Of a stretch of DNA of 64,000 nt, positions 32,649-41,829 are shown piece after piece (the stretch's first letter is position 1; each line of letters begins with the position of its first letter). The position numbers were made by a program, and so were the translations under genes. Below the pieces are notes generated by a model. That model was not told the origin of the DNA. It was given only the letters and a program-made list of their open reading frames with translations, and did no database searches. Origin of the DNA: Streptomyces fulvoviolaceus. Its GTDB lineage: Bacteria > Actinomycetota > Actinomycetes > Streptomycetales > Streptomycetaceae. The stretch lies in the NCBI RefSeq assembly GCF_000718165.1, contig NZ_JOEY01000056.1, forward strand, positions 25,449 through 89,448, in the 5' to 3' direction.

Positions 32649-32741
32649 TAAAATGGGGGCACGCTTCGACACCGCAGGGGCCCGTACCGAGGGGTACGGG
32701 CCCCGGCGCGTTCCGGGGCCCCAGATCAGGAAGGTTCCCCC
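32649..32741 (+). promoter_or_regulatory. promoter and structured leader of the DEAD-box helicase gene
   Basis: TAAAAT at 32649-32654 is a likely -10 box, giving a leader of about 80 bases. Hairpin 1 has a 12-bp perfect stem (32677-32688 with 32693-32704, loop GAGG). Hairpin 2 has a 9-bp perfect stem (32698-32706 with 32713-32721, loop CGCGTT). They share bases 32698-32704, so only one can form at a time. The ribosome-binding site AGGAAGG (32728-32734) follows. The rest of the 302-bp interval from 32440 holds no gene that I can see. Confidence 0.6.
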
Positions 32742-34160
32742 ATGAACGCGAAGCCGTCGGCCTCCGGACTCCCCCGCGCCGGCAAACCGCAGCGGGCGAC
32801 AGCGCCCCACGGCGAACTCTCGACACCCGAGACCGTGTCCCCGGGCCTGCCGCCGGCCGCGTCCTTCGACGCGCTCGGGCTGCCGCCGGAGCTGATGAAG
32901 ACGATGCTCGGCCTCGGGGTGACGGAGCCGTTCCCGATCCAGGCGGCGACCCTGCCCAACGCACTGGCCGGCCGCGATGTCCTCGGCCGCGCGCGGACCG
33001 GCTCCGGCAAGACGCTGGCCTTCGGGCTGGCGCTGCTCGTCCGGACGGCAGGCCTGCGAGCGGAGTCGAAGCGGCCGCTCGCTCTGGTCCTGGTGCCGAC
33101 CCGGGAACTCGCACAGCAGGTGAGCGACGCGCTGGCCCCGTACGCGCGGACACTGAACGTGCGACTGGCGACGGTGGTCGGCGGGCTGTCGATCAACCGG
33201 CAGCAGGCGTCGCTGAGGACCGGTGCCGAGGTGCTCATCGCGACGCCGGGGCGGCTGACCGACCTGGTGTCGCGCCGGGACTGCCTCCTGAACCACGTAC
33301 GGATCACGGTGCTGGACGAGGCGGACCAGATGTGCGACCTGGGTTTCCTGCCGCAGGTCTCGGACCTCCTGGACCAGGTGCCCTCCGACGGTCAGCGGCT
33401 GCTGTTCTCGGCCACGCTCGACCGCAACGTCGACCAGCTCGTGCAGAGCTATCTGCACGACCCGGTTCTCGCTTCGGTCGACCGGCTGGCGGCCTCGGTC
33501 ACCACGATGGAACACCATGTGCTGAACATCCACGCCGCCGACAAGTACGCGACCGCGACCGAGATCGCCGCGCGGGACGGCCGGGTCCTGATGTTCCTGG
33601 ACACCAAGGCCGGCGTCGACCAGTTCACCCGTCACCTGCGGGCCAGCGGTATTCGGGCCAGTGCCCTGCACAGCGGGAAGTCGCAGCCGCAGCGCACCCA
33701 CACGCTCGGCCAGTTCAAGGACGGTGAGATCACCGTGCTGGTGGCCACCAACGTCGCCGCGCGGGGCATTCACATCGACACGCTCGACCTCGTCGTCAAC
33801 GTCGACCCGCCGGCGGACGCCAAGGACTACCTGCACCGTGGCGGGCGCACGGCGCGCGCCGGGGAGTCCGGGACCGTGGTCACCCTGGTCACCCCCAACC
33901 AGCGGCGCGATGTGAACCGGATGATGTCCGAGGCCGGGATCCGGCCGACGGTCACCCAGGTGCGCTCCGGCGAGGAGAAGCTGACCACCATCACCGGGGC
34001 GAAACGCCCGCCGGCCGGGACGAAGACCAGCAGCGGCAACGCACCCTTCCGCGGCCTCGGCACCCGTCCGGGCCGCCCCGCGAAGGAGTCCCGCAAAACC
34101 GCCGAGGCCCGCAAGGCCGCGGAAGCCCGCGCGGCGGCCCGGGTGCGCAAGGGCCGCTGA
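32742..34160 (+). CDS. DEAD-box ATP-dependent RNA helicase
   Basis: A 472-residue helicase with all the main motifs: Q-motif PFPIQAATLPNAL (about residues 64-76), ARTGSGKT (about 86-93), PTRELAQQ, ATPGRL, DEAD (about 192-195), SAT, ATNVAARGIHI and HRGGRTARAG (about 366-375). The C-terminal extension is basic and Ala/Arg/Lys-rich (RKTAEARKAAEARAAARVRK), a likely RNA-binding tail. It would remodel RNA, typically in cold adaptation or ribosome assembly. The gene is monocistronic with a structured leader that may control it. Confidence 0.96.
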   Translation: MNAKPSASGLPRAGKPQRATAPHGELSTPETVSPGLPPAASFDALGLPPELMKTMLGLGVTEPFPIQAATLPNALAGRDVLGRARTGSGKTLAFGLALLVRTAGLRAESKRPLALVLVPTRELAQQVSDALAPYARTLNVRLATVVGGLSINRQQASLRTGAEVLIATPGRLTDLVSRRDCLLNHVRITVLDEADQMCDLGFLPQVSDLLDQVPSDGQRLLFSATLDRNVDQLVQSYLHDPVLASVDRLAASVTTMEHHVLNIHAADKYATATEIAARDGRVLMFLDTKAGVDQFTRHLRASGIRASALHSGKSQPQRTHTLGQFKDGEITVLVATNVAARGIHIDTLDLVVNVDPPADAKDYLHRGGRTARAGESGTVVTLVTPNQRRDVNRMMSEAGIRPTVTQVRSGEEKLTTITGAKRPPAGTKTSSGNAPFRGLGTRPGRPAKESRKTAEARKAAEARAAARVRKGR

Positions 34161-34255
34161 CGCCGGACGCCGCCCATGCACTCGCTTCGCTGTCAGGAGA
34201 TCACGACATCCGGGGCTGGTGAGAACCTTCCGCTGGAGCGAGGGCCGCGTGCCGC

Positions 34256-34951
34256 GTGGAGCTGGGACCGGCCGAGCGCCGCGCGCTCGCGACGGACCCC
34301 GACCCGAAGGTCCGGCCGGCCGTATCTGTCCACCCCGCACTGAGCGAGGAGGAACGAGCCCGGATCGACTACGAAGCCCCCATGGACCATGCCTTCGGCT
34401 TCCACCCCACGCCCGAGGTACCCCGGGATCCCGAGACCGTCCGCCGGAACGCCCTCTCCAACCACCCGCTGCCGCGCAGGCAGGCGGCCAGGGGCCACCT
34501 GCTGCCACCGGACCTCGTGGCACGCCTGGCCGCCCACGACGATCTCGGCGTACGCGTCCTGCTGGCCCAGAACCATCCGGACGCCCCCGCGTCACTACTG
34601 CTGCGCAGCTTCCTCGAATACACCGGCCCCGAGCGCACCCACCTCACCACCCGGCCGAACTTCCCGGCCAAGGGACTGGCCGCCTTCGCCGACCACGACG
34701 ACCCCGAGGTACGGGCCCTGGCCACACGCGACCCCGAAACCGAGCCTGCAGCCGTTGAGCGGCTCACCCATGACCCGAGCCCTGCCGTGAGGGCTGCGGC
34801 GACGCGCCACCCGAATCTTCCTCAGTCCCGGCCGGCGGAACTCCTCGACGACGACGAGTTGGCCCACGCCGCCGCGAACCCGGCACTGGATTCGGACACG
34901 ATCCACTGGCTGGTGAAGACGGACGGCCGACAGGCACGGCCGACGGCGTAG
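34256..34951 (+). pseudogene. leucine-rich-variant/HEAT-like repeat protein, 5'-truncated
   Basis: An open frame of 231 codons from a GTG at 34256 encodes repeated helical units such as LARLAAHDDLGVRVLLAQN-HPDAP, LAAFADHDDPEVRALATRDPETEP and LTHDPSPAVRAAATRHPNLP, the pattern of leucine-rich repeat variant proteins. No ribosome-binding site precedes the GTG, and the frame is closed by TGA at 34220, while related proteins are longer at the N-terminus. A truncated remnant is the simplest reading; a short functional protein is possible. The 95 bases between the helicase stop and this frame show no promoter. Confidence 0.55.
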
Positions 34952-35036
34952 AAGAACCCTACGATCACGGGCACCAACGCACCATGATTGGCTGACCCCT
35001 GCCACCACACCCGCAATGCAGGAGGACACCGCAGCC

Positions 35037-35252
35037 ATGAGCCAGGCCTACACCTACGAGTACAAGGTCGTCACCTTCAGGGAATCGCTGATCGGTGACG
35101 CACTGGACAGCGACAAGCTGGAGAAGGTCCTCAACAAGCATGCCGCGGACGGCTGGGGACTCAAGGCGATCACCTCCGCCGACGTCAAGGGCCGCATAGG
35201 GCCCGGTGCGGTCGAGGGCCTGCTCCTCACCTTCGAACGCCCCCGCGCGTAA
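35037..35252 (+). CDS. DUF4177 family small protein
   Basis: A 71-residue protein starting MSQAYTYEYKVVTFRESLIG, with LEKVLNKHAADGWGLKAITS in the middle, the typical pattern of DUF4177 (one beta-alpha-beta unit). The function of this family is not established. The ATG at 35037 is preferred over one at 35016 because AGGAGG lies 11 bases upstream of it and none precedes the other. It is monocistronic and ends 18 bp from the convergent zinc-ribbon gene. Confidence 0.78.
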   Translation: MSQAYTYEYKVVTFRESLIGDALDSDKLEKVLNKHAADGWGLKAITSADVKGRIGPGAVEGLLLTFERPRA

Positions 35253-35270
35253 CACCCGTCGGCCCGGAGG

Positions 35271-36155
35271 TCACGGCTCCGATGTCTCGGATTCGAGCGA
35301 GGCCCGGGTCGCCGCACCGTAGACGCCCGGCTCGTCATCGAGGACGACGCGGGTGAGCTGGTACCCGCGGACCGCGCTCTCGACCTCGCGGTCGTACTCG
35401 CCGTCGGCGTCCGCGTCGTAGAACCCGATCTGCCGTAGACGCAGCTGGAGTTCGACGACCTCGGGTCCCTTGTCGCCGAAGCTGAGGACCGGGGCCTGCC
35501 CGTCCGACGTGCTCGGCGCCGGGGCAGCCGTACCGGTGGCCCCGGGCGGGGCCCCGGTGGCGGCATCGGAGCCGGTGGGGTTGACCGGGCTCGTGGGCGG
35601 GGCCGTATCGGGCGAGGAAGCCGGTACATCGGGCGACTGTGAAGAAGAGGACGCCGTCCGGGACGGGCCCGCTGACGAGGGGGCGTTCCCGGACGACTCC
35701 TCCGGCACGCCCGCCCGTACGCCGCCGGTCACGGAGCCGTCCCGCAACGGGCCCTTGTACGAGAAGAGTCCCGCGACGAATCCTCCCGTCACCAGGACGG
35801 CCGCGGCAGCCAGCCCGGTGGTGAGCAACACTCGCCGCCGTCGAGGGACCTGAGCACCGTCAGTCGGGGACTCGGTGGGCGGCTCGTGAGGGTCAGCCGT
35901 GGGGATGCCGCCCAAGTCCGGTAAGGAGATCGGCTGTTGTGGCTCCTCGGCGTCCTCCGAGGTGTCGGCCGGTTCGCCGACCTCGACGAACGGCCGTATG
36001 CGCACCGGATCGAAGTCCTCCGCTGCCGCCGCCTCAGCCGTACGCGCCTCCCGGTGGGCATCCGACGCGCGACGCGCGCAGGAGCAGGCTGGAGTGCTGT
36101 CGGCCGCCCGGGGCACACCACACTCCGGGCAGACGGGAGACGTCCCTTCACCCAC
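35271..36155 (-). CDS. zinc-ribbon membrane protein with peptidoglycan-binding domain
   Basis: A 294-residue single-pass membrane protein. An N-terminal Cys motif, CPECG followed by CSC (about residues 9-27), suggests a small zinc ribbon in the cytoplasm. A transmembrane helix, LLTTGLAAAAVLVTGGFVAGL, lies at about 128-148, followed by a Ser/Thr/Pro-rich linker of about 90 residues. The C-terminus has a peptidoglycan-binding type 1 domain (LSFGDKGPEVVELQLRLRQI and the following repeat). The GTG at 36155 has GGAGAGG upstream, and the family in Streptomyces starts close to the Cys motif. It probably links the cell wall to an unknown cytoplasmic partner. Confidence 0.8.
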   Translation of the reverse strand: MGEGTSPVCPECGVPRAADSTPACSCARRASDAHREARTAEAAAAEDFDPVRIRPFVEVGEPADTSEDAEEPQQPISLPDLGGIPTADPHEPPTESPTDGAQVPRRRRVLLTTGLAAAAVLVTGGFVAGLFSYKGPLRDGSVTGGVRAGVPEESSGNAPSSAGPSRTASSSSQSPDVPASSPDTAPPTSPVNPTGSDAATGAPPGATGTAAPAPSTSDGQAPVLSFGDKGPEVVELQLRLRQIGFYDADADGEYDREVESAVRGYQLTRVVLDDEPGVYGAATRASLESETSEP

Positions 36156-36291
36156 GCGCGCATCCTCTCCAGGCGGTCTCCAGAGTTTAGACAGAATTGC
36201 CGCACGCATACTCCACAAGGTCCCGAAGACTGGAACCGTGACGTCCGCACCATCGAGAACCAGCCGCTGCACGAAGAGACTCACATGCGAA

Positions 36292-36331
36292 GAGGGCGCC
36301 CGGCCCGGGCTCATGCCCGCCAGACGCCCTC
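36292..36331 (-). terminator. hairpin downstream of amylase gene
   Basis: Outer arms GAGGGCG and CGCCCTC enclose a second GC-rich stem (GCCCGGGC region). It lies 19 bases past the amylase stop on the minus strand. Confidence 0.6.
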
Positions 36332-36349
36332 GCTGCACAGCCGTGGGTG

Positions 36350-39322
36350 CTACTTCAGATAGGGACCCGTGTCGCCGATCTTGCCGGGCCCGTTCAGCAC
36401 ATACACCCGGAGGTTGCCCTTGCCCGGGGCCGCGACCGACAGTGTGCCGCTGGAGACGGTCTTCGTGTCGCCCGTGACGGCGTCGGTGTAGGTGCCGTTC
36501 GGGATGCCGGTGAAGGTGGCGTCGCCGGTGACGGTGACGAGTGCGAAGCTGTCCGTACTTCCGCTGGTGTAGCGGCGTTTGAAGGCCATCTGGCCGCTGA
36601 TGCCGTCGGTGGAGTACTGGCCCATCTGGAGGGCCGGGATCGCCCGGCGGATCTGGTTGAGCCGCTGGAGGTGCTGGACGAGGGGCTGGGCGAGGGTCGT
36701 GGCGACCTCGCCGCTCGCGGAGCCGACCTTGCCGAAGTCCGTGGCCGTGACGGATCCCGCCAAGTGGTCGCCGTAGTAGGCGCGTCCGGTCGAGGCGAGC
36801 GGGCAGCTCGGGCCGCAGTCGATCTGCTTGCCCTTCTGGAACTCGATCTCGGAGCCGTAGTACAGGGTCGGGATGCCACGGAAGGTCCACATCAGGGATG
36901 TGTTCTCCGCCCAGGCGTCGGTACCGCCGCTGTAGCGGGTGCTCGACTTGTTGGGGCCGTAGTCGTGGCTGTCGACATAGACCACGTTGTAGGTGGCGTC
37001 GTTGACGCTGTCGTCGGAGTCCTTGCCGTTGCTGTAGGCGTTCTGCGCGTCGCTGAAGTTCATGTGCATGCGCATGTCGATGATGTTCATGCCGGAGAAC
37101 TGGCTGCGGTCCGGCGTGTGGTAACTGTTGCCGTTCAGGAAGGCGTTGGCGGAGGTCGGCTGGTTTCCGGTGCCCAGGTTGTTCTCGTAGGTGAACTGCT
37201 CGATGGCCGCCGTCTCGTCGTCGGCGCTGTACTCCTTGCGTTCCTTCCAGGTGAAGAACTGCGCGGAGTGGTTCACCGATCCGCGGTTCCACTTGTCGTT
37301 GACGAAGGCGCCGACCTCACCGAAGACGAAGAAGTTCTGCGCCGCGTCCGTGCCGAACTTCTGGGTCACGCGGTCGTAGATGGCGGGCAGGAAACGGCGG
37401 TTCCAGGTGACTCGCGGAATGTGTACGGCCGTGTCGACGCGGAATCCGTCCACGCCCATGTCGATGTACTTGTCGTAAGCGCCGATCAGGTAGTTCTGGA
37501 CCGTGGTGTTCTCGGTGTTGAAGTCGGCGAGATCCTCGTGCAGCCAGCACGAACGCGAGTCCTCCCCCTCCCAGTTGCCGATCCAGCACTGGTGGTAGTA
37601 CGCCTTGGGGAACATGCCCGAAGTGGGGCTCGGCCACTGGCAGTTGTAGAGGGTGTAGCCCTCGGAGCTCTTCCCACCCGTGGGCGTACCCCAGTTGACA
37701 CAGGTGTTTCCGGTCGGTTCGGCCGTGGACCACAGGTCGCCGTTGTAGTATGACTTCCCGGACTTGGACTCGACGGTCAGGCCGTCGTACTCGAAGCCCT
37801 CGTTCTTCTCGTCGTAGTACCAGCTCCACTCGGAGTCGCGGACGCCGTACACGGTCGGCGTGTACAGGCCTTTGGCGCCCCAGCGGGAGCTGTGGTTGTA
37901 GACCACGTCCTGATAGATCTTCATGCCCTTGGCGTGGGCCGCGTTGATCAGGTCCTGGTAGGAGGCGCCGGCGGACTCCAGGCGGGGGTCGACCTTGTAG
38001 AAGTCGTAGCCGTGATAGCCGTGGTAGTCGTAGTCCGAGCGGTTGAGGACCACCGGCGTGACCCAGACCGCCGAGAAGCCGAGGGCCTTGATGTAGTCGA
38101 GTTTGTCGACCAGGCCCTTGAAGTCGCCGCGGAACATGGGGTCGTTGTTCGCCGCGTTGCCGGACTTGGTGTGCTGGCTGCCGCCGCGGTTGTTGCTCGT
38201 GTCACCGTCGTAGAAGCGGGCGGTGAGGACGAAGTAGATCGGGTCCTTGCGCGGGTCGGTGCCCAGCGGTGTGCCGGAGGCCGCCTCGGGAGCCGCCTCT
38301 CCGGTCGTCGCGGAGGCCTCGGCGGAGGCGGGCGAGGTGTTCCCGGCCGCGTCGACGGCCTTCACGGTGTAGGTGTAGGCGGTGTTCTCCTCGAGTCCCG
38401 TGTCGGAGTAGACCGTGGAGCCGACGTCGGTGACGACCGTGCCCTTGGTGCCTCCGGTGCGGGTGAGCTGGTACTTCGTCACCGCCGTGTTGTCGGTCGC
38501 CGCGTCCCAACTCACCACGATGGACGTGTTGGTGGCGCTCGCGGTGATCTCGGCGGGCGCGGTCGGGGCCTCGGTGTCCGGTTCCTCGGCGGCGCACGGG
38601 TCCTTGGCGTCCGTGGTGACCGCCTTGTCCTTCACGGTCGTGGTGCCGGTCGGGATCGTGTAGTCGGCGCTGTTGTTGTTGTCCCAGACGCCGTTGCCGT
38701 TGTTGAAGGCGGCTTTCAGCGAGGTCGCCGTACCGATGTCGAGGCTCTTCTTCCACCAGCCCGTGCAGGCCACTTCCATGCCGACACCGGGGGCCGTCGT
38801 CCAGGAGCCGCCGGTGGGCGCGTAGTGGATGTTGGCGGTGGTCCAGCCCGAGGTCGTGGTCGAGTAGTAGACCGTGGCCTCGTTGCCCTCCACCGGCTCG
38901 GTGTCGGCGCACGGGTCGCTGTGGGCGATCACCCCGTCCTTGACGGTGATGTTCCCGGTACCGAGCGCGTAGTTGCTGCCACCGTTGTTGTCCCAGGTGC
39001 CGCTGCCGTTGTTGAACGTGGCCTGCAGCCCGGTCGCCGAGCCGAGATCGACGGTCTCCTTCACCCAGTCCGTGCAGGCGGTCTCCATCTGCACGCCGGG
39101 GACGGTGGTCCAGGAACCGCCGTCGGGGGCGTAGTGCAGATAGGTGGAGGACCAGTTCTTGGTCTTCGTGTAGTAGAAGACGGTCGCCGAGTTCGTCGTA
39201 TCGGCGGTGGCCTTCAGGGGAACCGGGCGGGGTTCCGACGGGACTGCGAGCGCGGCGACCAGGCCGGCCGCCACCGCGCCCGCCATGAGCGCGCGTCTCG
39301 TCGTTGATGTGTGTCGGTTCAT
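36350..39322 (-). CDS. secreted alpha-amylase (GH13) with two CBM25 modules and an FnIII domain
   Basis: A 990-residue exported starch-degrading enzyme. A signal peptide (RRALMAGAVAAGLVAALAVP) is followed by two CBM25-like starch-binding modules (about residues 42-130 and 145-235; WSSTYLHYAPDGGSW and WTTANIHYAPTGGSW), a fibronectin III domain (about 250-335) and a GH13 barrel. Catalytic regions are DVVYNH, GFRVDTAVHI (nucleophile Asp), FVFGEVGAF (acid-base Glu) and VYVDSHDYG (third Asp; Ser replaces the more usual Asn). GGGAGAGG precedes the ATG. The promoter has a CTTGC-N5-GCAAG inverted repeat like the MalR boxes of Streptomyces amylase genes. Confidence 0.95.
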   Translation of the reverse strand: MNRHTSTTRRALMAGAVAAGLVAALAVPSEPRPVPLKATADTTNSATVFYYTKTKNWSSTYLHYAPDGGSWTTVPGVQMETACTDWVKETVDLGSATGLQATFNNGSGTWDNNGGSNYALGTGNITVKDGVIAHSDPCADTEPVEGNEATVYYSTTTSGWTTANIHYAPTGGSWTTAPGVGMEVACTGWWKKSLDIGTATSLKAAFNNGNGVWDNNNSADYTIPTGTTTVKDKAVTTDAKDPCAAEEPDTEAPTAPAEITASATNTSIVVSWDAATDNTAVTKYQLTRTGGTKGTVVTDVGSTVYSDTGLEENTAYTYTVKAVDAAGNTSPASAEASATTGEAAPEAASGTPLGTDPRKDPIYFVLTARFYDGDTSNNRGGSQHTKSGNAANNDPMFRGDFKGLVDKLDYIKALGFSAVWVTPVVLNRSDYDYHGYHGYDFYKVDPRLESAGASYQDLINAAHAKGMKIYQDVVYNHSSRWGAKGLYTPTVYGVRDSEWSWYYDEKNEGFEYDGLTVESKSGKSYYNGDLWSTAEPTGNTCVNWGTPTGGKSSEGYTLYNCQWPSPTSGMFPKAYYHQCWIGNWEGEDSRSCWLHEDLADFNTENTTVQNYLIGAYDKYIDMGVDGFRVDTAVHIPRVTWNRRFLPAIYDRVTQKFGTDAAQNFFVFGEVGAFVNDKWNRGSVNHSAQFFTWKERKEYSADDETAAIEQFTYENNLGTGNQPTSANAFLNGNSYHTPDRSQFSGMNIIDMRMHMNFSDAQNAYSNGKDSDDSVNDATYNVVYVDSHDYGPNKSSTRYSGGTDAWAENTSLMWTFRGIPTLYYGSEIEFQKGKQIDCGPSCPLASTGRAYYGDHLAGSVTATDFGKVGSASGEVATTLAQPLVQHLQRLNQIRRAIPALQMGQYSTDGISGQMAFKRRYTSGSTDSFALVTVTGDATFTGIPNGTYTDAVTGDTKTVSSGTLSVAAPGKGNLRVYVLNGPGKIGDTGPYLK

Positions 39323-39386
39323 GCCTCTCCCGATGCGGGTGGGGTGGGGCTAGGGTGAAAGAGGATTCGGCAACTTCCTGAAAGTT

Positions 39387-39401
39387 CTTGCAACGCGCAA
39401 G
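39387..39401. promoter_or_regulatory. MalR-type operator upstream of amylase
   Basis: CTTGCAACGCGCAAG is an inverted repeat of CTTGC. MalR/Reg1 sites in Streptomyces amylase and maltose promoters contain CTTGCAG half-sites, so maltose-responsive repression is inferred. Confidence 0.55.
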
Positions 39402-39404
39402 CTA

Positions 39405-39419
39405 CATGTCCATGACATG
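39405..39419. promoter_or_regulatory. inverted repeat CATGTC-CAT-GACATG
   Basis: A 6-bp perfect inverted repeat with a 3-base spacer, 4 bases from the MalR-type site and between the amylase gene and the end of the sugar operon. A second operator is possible; nothing further supports it. Confidence 0.3.
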
Positions 39420-39486
39420 CGCGTAAAGGGAGTGCGCCTTGGGGGCGTTCGCGCATGCCCCACTACGGCGGCGGGTCCTCGACTGC

Positions 39487-40488
39487 CTACTCCGCGAGCG
39501 GCGCCGGCGGTTCCCGGTCGGCGATGGCCTTGCGAAGACCGCGCTGTACGGCGTCGGGGGCGCCCGCGGTCAGGAGTGCCTGCCTCAGTGCGCCCGCGAC
39601 CGGAGGCACATCGAGTACCCGGGGCAGGGCCAGCGGTGCCTCGGTGGCCAGGCGGGCGCTGATGTGGTCGCGCAGCAGCACCTGGTCGTTCTGCAAGGTG
39701 CCGCCGCCGAGCACCACCGGGGTCGGGGTGCGCAGGAGGCGGAGTCGGCGCAGCAGGGCGGTCACCATGGAGACGATCTCGTCGCCGAGGCGTTCCACGA
39801 TGCCCCGGGCCACGGCGTCCCCGCCGGCGGCGGTCGCGAAGACCAAGGGGGCCAGGCCGTGCAGTGCGGTCACCGGTATCTCACCACTGCTGACGGCCAA
39901 CGCGACGGACTCCACGCTGCCCAGGCCGAAGTGCCCCGGCAGTTCGTGGCGCAGCCGGGTCGCCGGTCCCCTGCCGTCGCCCGCGCGGACGGCGGCACCC
40001 AGGCCCGCCCGGGCCACGGCGAGCCCGCCGCCCCAGTCCCCGGTGATGTCGCCGAGGGAGAGAAAGCGTGCCGAGCGGCCTCCCGGATGGACAGCGGCGG
40101 CGTTGATGCCGGCGCCGGAGACCACCGCCACTCCCCAGCCGTCCGGTGCGCCGGCCTGCAGAACGGCGAGCGTGTCGTTGCGTACGAGGGTCTGCTCGGC
40201 CACACCCAGCAGGGTCAACTGCCGCAGCGCCAGCCGCTCCTGGGCCCGGCGGTCGACGTTGGCCAGGAAGTACGCGCCGGCCGAGACCGGAGTCGTGTCG
40301 GCAAGGCCTGCCTGCGCGAGCGCGTGTCGGCCCAGGCGGGCGAGCCGTTCGGTGGTGGTCTCCATTCCCTCGGTGTGCGGACGGGTCCCCGCGCCGCGCA
40401 CCCAGGCCAGCAGCCGTCCCTCGGTGTCCGCGAGGACGAGGTCGGTCTTGGAGTTTCCTCCGTCGACGCCCACCACGAGGTCAGGCAT
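39487..40488 (-). CDS. BadF/NAGK-type sugar kinase
   Basis: A 333-residue ASKHA-fold kinase of the BadF/BadG family, which includes N-acetylglucosamine kinases. The phosphate-1 motif is VGVDGGNSKTDLVLAD (about residues 5-20), the sugar region has VRNDTLAVLQAG, the phosphate-2 segment is VSGAGINAAA (about 122-131) and GDITGDWGGG follows (about 144-153). It would phosphorylate an imported sugar so that the upstream GH4 glycosidase can act on its phosphate. The ATG at 40488 overlaps the GH4 stop by 8 bases. It is the last gene of the operon starting at 45040. Confidence 0.85.
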   Translation of the reverse strand: MPDLVVGVDGGNSKTDLVLADTEGRLLAWVRGAGTRPHTEGMETTTERLARLGRHALAQAGLADTTPVSAGAYFLANVDRRAQERLALRQLTLLGVAEQTLVRNDTLAVLQAGAPDGWGVAVVSGAGINAAAVHPGGRSARFLSLGDITGDWGGGLAVARAGLGAAVRAGDGRGPATRLRHELPGHFGLGSVESVALAVSSGEIPVTALHGLAPLVFATAAGGDAVARGIVERLGDEIVSMVTALLRRLRLLRTPTPVVLGGGTLQNDQVLLRDHISARLATEAPLALPRVLDVPPVAGALRQALLTAGAPDAVQRGLRKAIADREPPAPLAE

Positions 40489-41773
40489 CGGCGGCCTCGC
40501 TCGGCTCGCTCGCGAAGAACCGGGGCAGATGGGGTCGGTTGGCCGCCAGCAGCGCGTCCAACAGCGCGTCCGCCCGCGCCCATTCCCGCACGAGCGGATT
40601 GGCCACGAGGGCACGTCGGGCCACTGTCCGGTCACCGGTCAGGGCCGCCTCGACGGTGAGGGTCTCGTACGCGGTGACCGCCTGGACGAGCCCGAGCATC
40701 TCGGGCGGCAGGGGCGGCACGGGAACGGGGTGCGGTCCGGCGGTGTCGACGTGGGCGGGCACTTCGACCACCGCCTCGTCCGGCAGGCCGGACAGTACTC
40801 CGTCGTTCCGTACGTTCACGTAGTGGTGGGCGCCGTCGCCGGTGAGCAGGCTGGTGACCAGGGCGGCCGCGGCCTCGCTGTAGTACGCCCCGCCCCGCTG
40901 CTCCAGCAGGTCGGGTTTGCGGTCCAGGCCGGGGTCCGCGTACAGGGTGAGCAACTCCCGTTCGATGGCGAGGACTTGGTCGGCCCGGTGCGTTCCGGTC
41001 TGCTGGGTCCGGACCTCGTCGTCCGTGCAGTAGAAGTAGTGCAGGTAGTAGGAAGGGATGGCACCGAGGTCGCGCAGCACCCCGGCGGGGACGCGGATCT
41101 GGGCGGCGAGTTCGTCGAGCGCCTCGCCGGTCAGCAACTCCGGCAGACGGTCCACTCCGTCGACGGTGACCGAGCGGATCCAGGACAGGTGGTTGAGGCC
41201 GGCGTGACCGAGCCGTACGCGGTCGGGGTCGGTGCCGAGTCGGGCGGCCAACTGCCGCTGGAACTTGATCGCCACGTTGCACAGGCCGACCGCGCGATGC
41301 CCGGCGTCCAGCAGGGCGCGGGTGACGATGCCGACCGGGTTGGTGAAGTCGACGATCCAGGCGCCGGGTTGGGCCCTACGGCGTACTTCGGCTGCGATGT
41401 CGAGGACCACGGGCACGGTGCGCAGGGCCTTCGCGAAGCCGCCGGGGCCGGTGGTCTCCTGGCCGAGCAGGCCGAATCTGTTGGGCAGGGTTTCGTCGAC
41501 CAGCCGGGCCGCCTGTCCGCCCACGCGGAGCTGTACGAGCACGGCGGCGGCTGCGTCCACCGCGTGACAGAGGTCGGTCGTGGTGGTCAGGCGGCCGGGG
41601 AAGCCGTGCCGGGCGAGGATACGGCGGGACAGACCGCCGATGACGGCAAGGCGTTCGGCGTCGATGTCGTGCAGGACGAGTTCGTCGACCGGCAGCACGT
41701 CGGCACGCCGGGCGAAGCCCTCGATCAGTTCGGGTGTGTAGGTACTGCCACCGCCGACAACGGTGATCTTCAC
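40481..41773 (-). CDS. GH4 family 6-phospho-glycosidase
   Basis: A 430-residue NAD+- and metal-dependent glycosidase of family GH4, probably a 6-phospho-beta-glucosidase. The cofactor motif is VVGGGSTYTPELIEGF (about residues 5-20), the metal Cys is in GLCNVAIKFQ (about 170) and the metal His in AGLNHLSWI (about 200). The GTG at 41773 gives the usual MKITVVGGG start and has GGGAG upstream; the ATG at 41785 has no site. The neighbouring kinase and importer suggest uptake of a disaccharide or glycoside, then phosphorylation and cleavage. Confidence 0.92.
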   Translation of the reverse strand: MKITVVGGGSTYTPELIEGFARRADVLPVDELVLHDIDAERLAVIGGLSRRILARHGFPGRLTTTTDLCHAVDAAAAVLVQLRVGGQAARLVDETLPNRFGLLGQETTGPGGFAKALRTVPVVLDIAAEVRRRAQPGAWIVDFTNPVGIVTRALLDAGHRAVGLCNVAIKFQRQLAARLGTDPDRVRLGHAGLNHLSWIRSVTVDGVDRLPELLTGEALDELAAQIRVPAGVLRDLGAIPSYYLHYFYCTDDEVRTQQTGTHRADQVLAIERELLTLYADPGLDRKPDLLEQRGGAYYSEAAAALVTSLLTGDGAHHYVNVRNDGVLSGLPDEAVVEVPAHVDTAGPHPVPVPPLPPEMLGLVQAVTAYETLTVEAALTGDRTVARRALVANPLVREWARADALLDALLAANRPHLPRFFASEPSEAADA

Positions 41774-41829
41774 TCGTGCTCCCATGAACGTTGTGCGGGT
41801 CGCTGCGGTGAGCGCGGGGCGCGGGTGTG

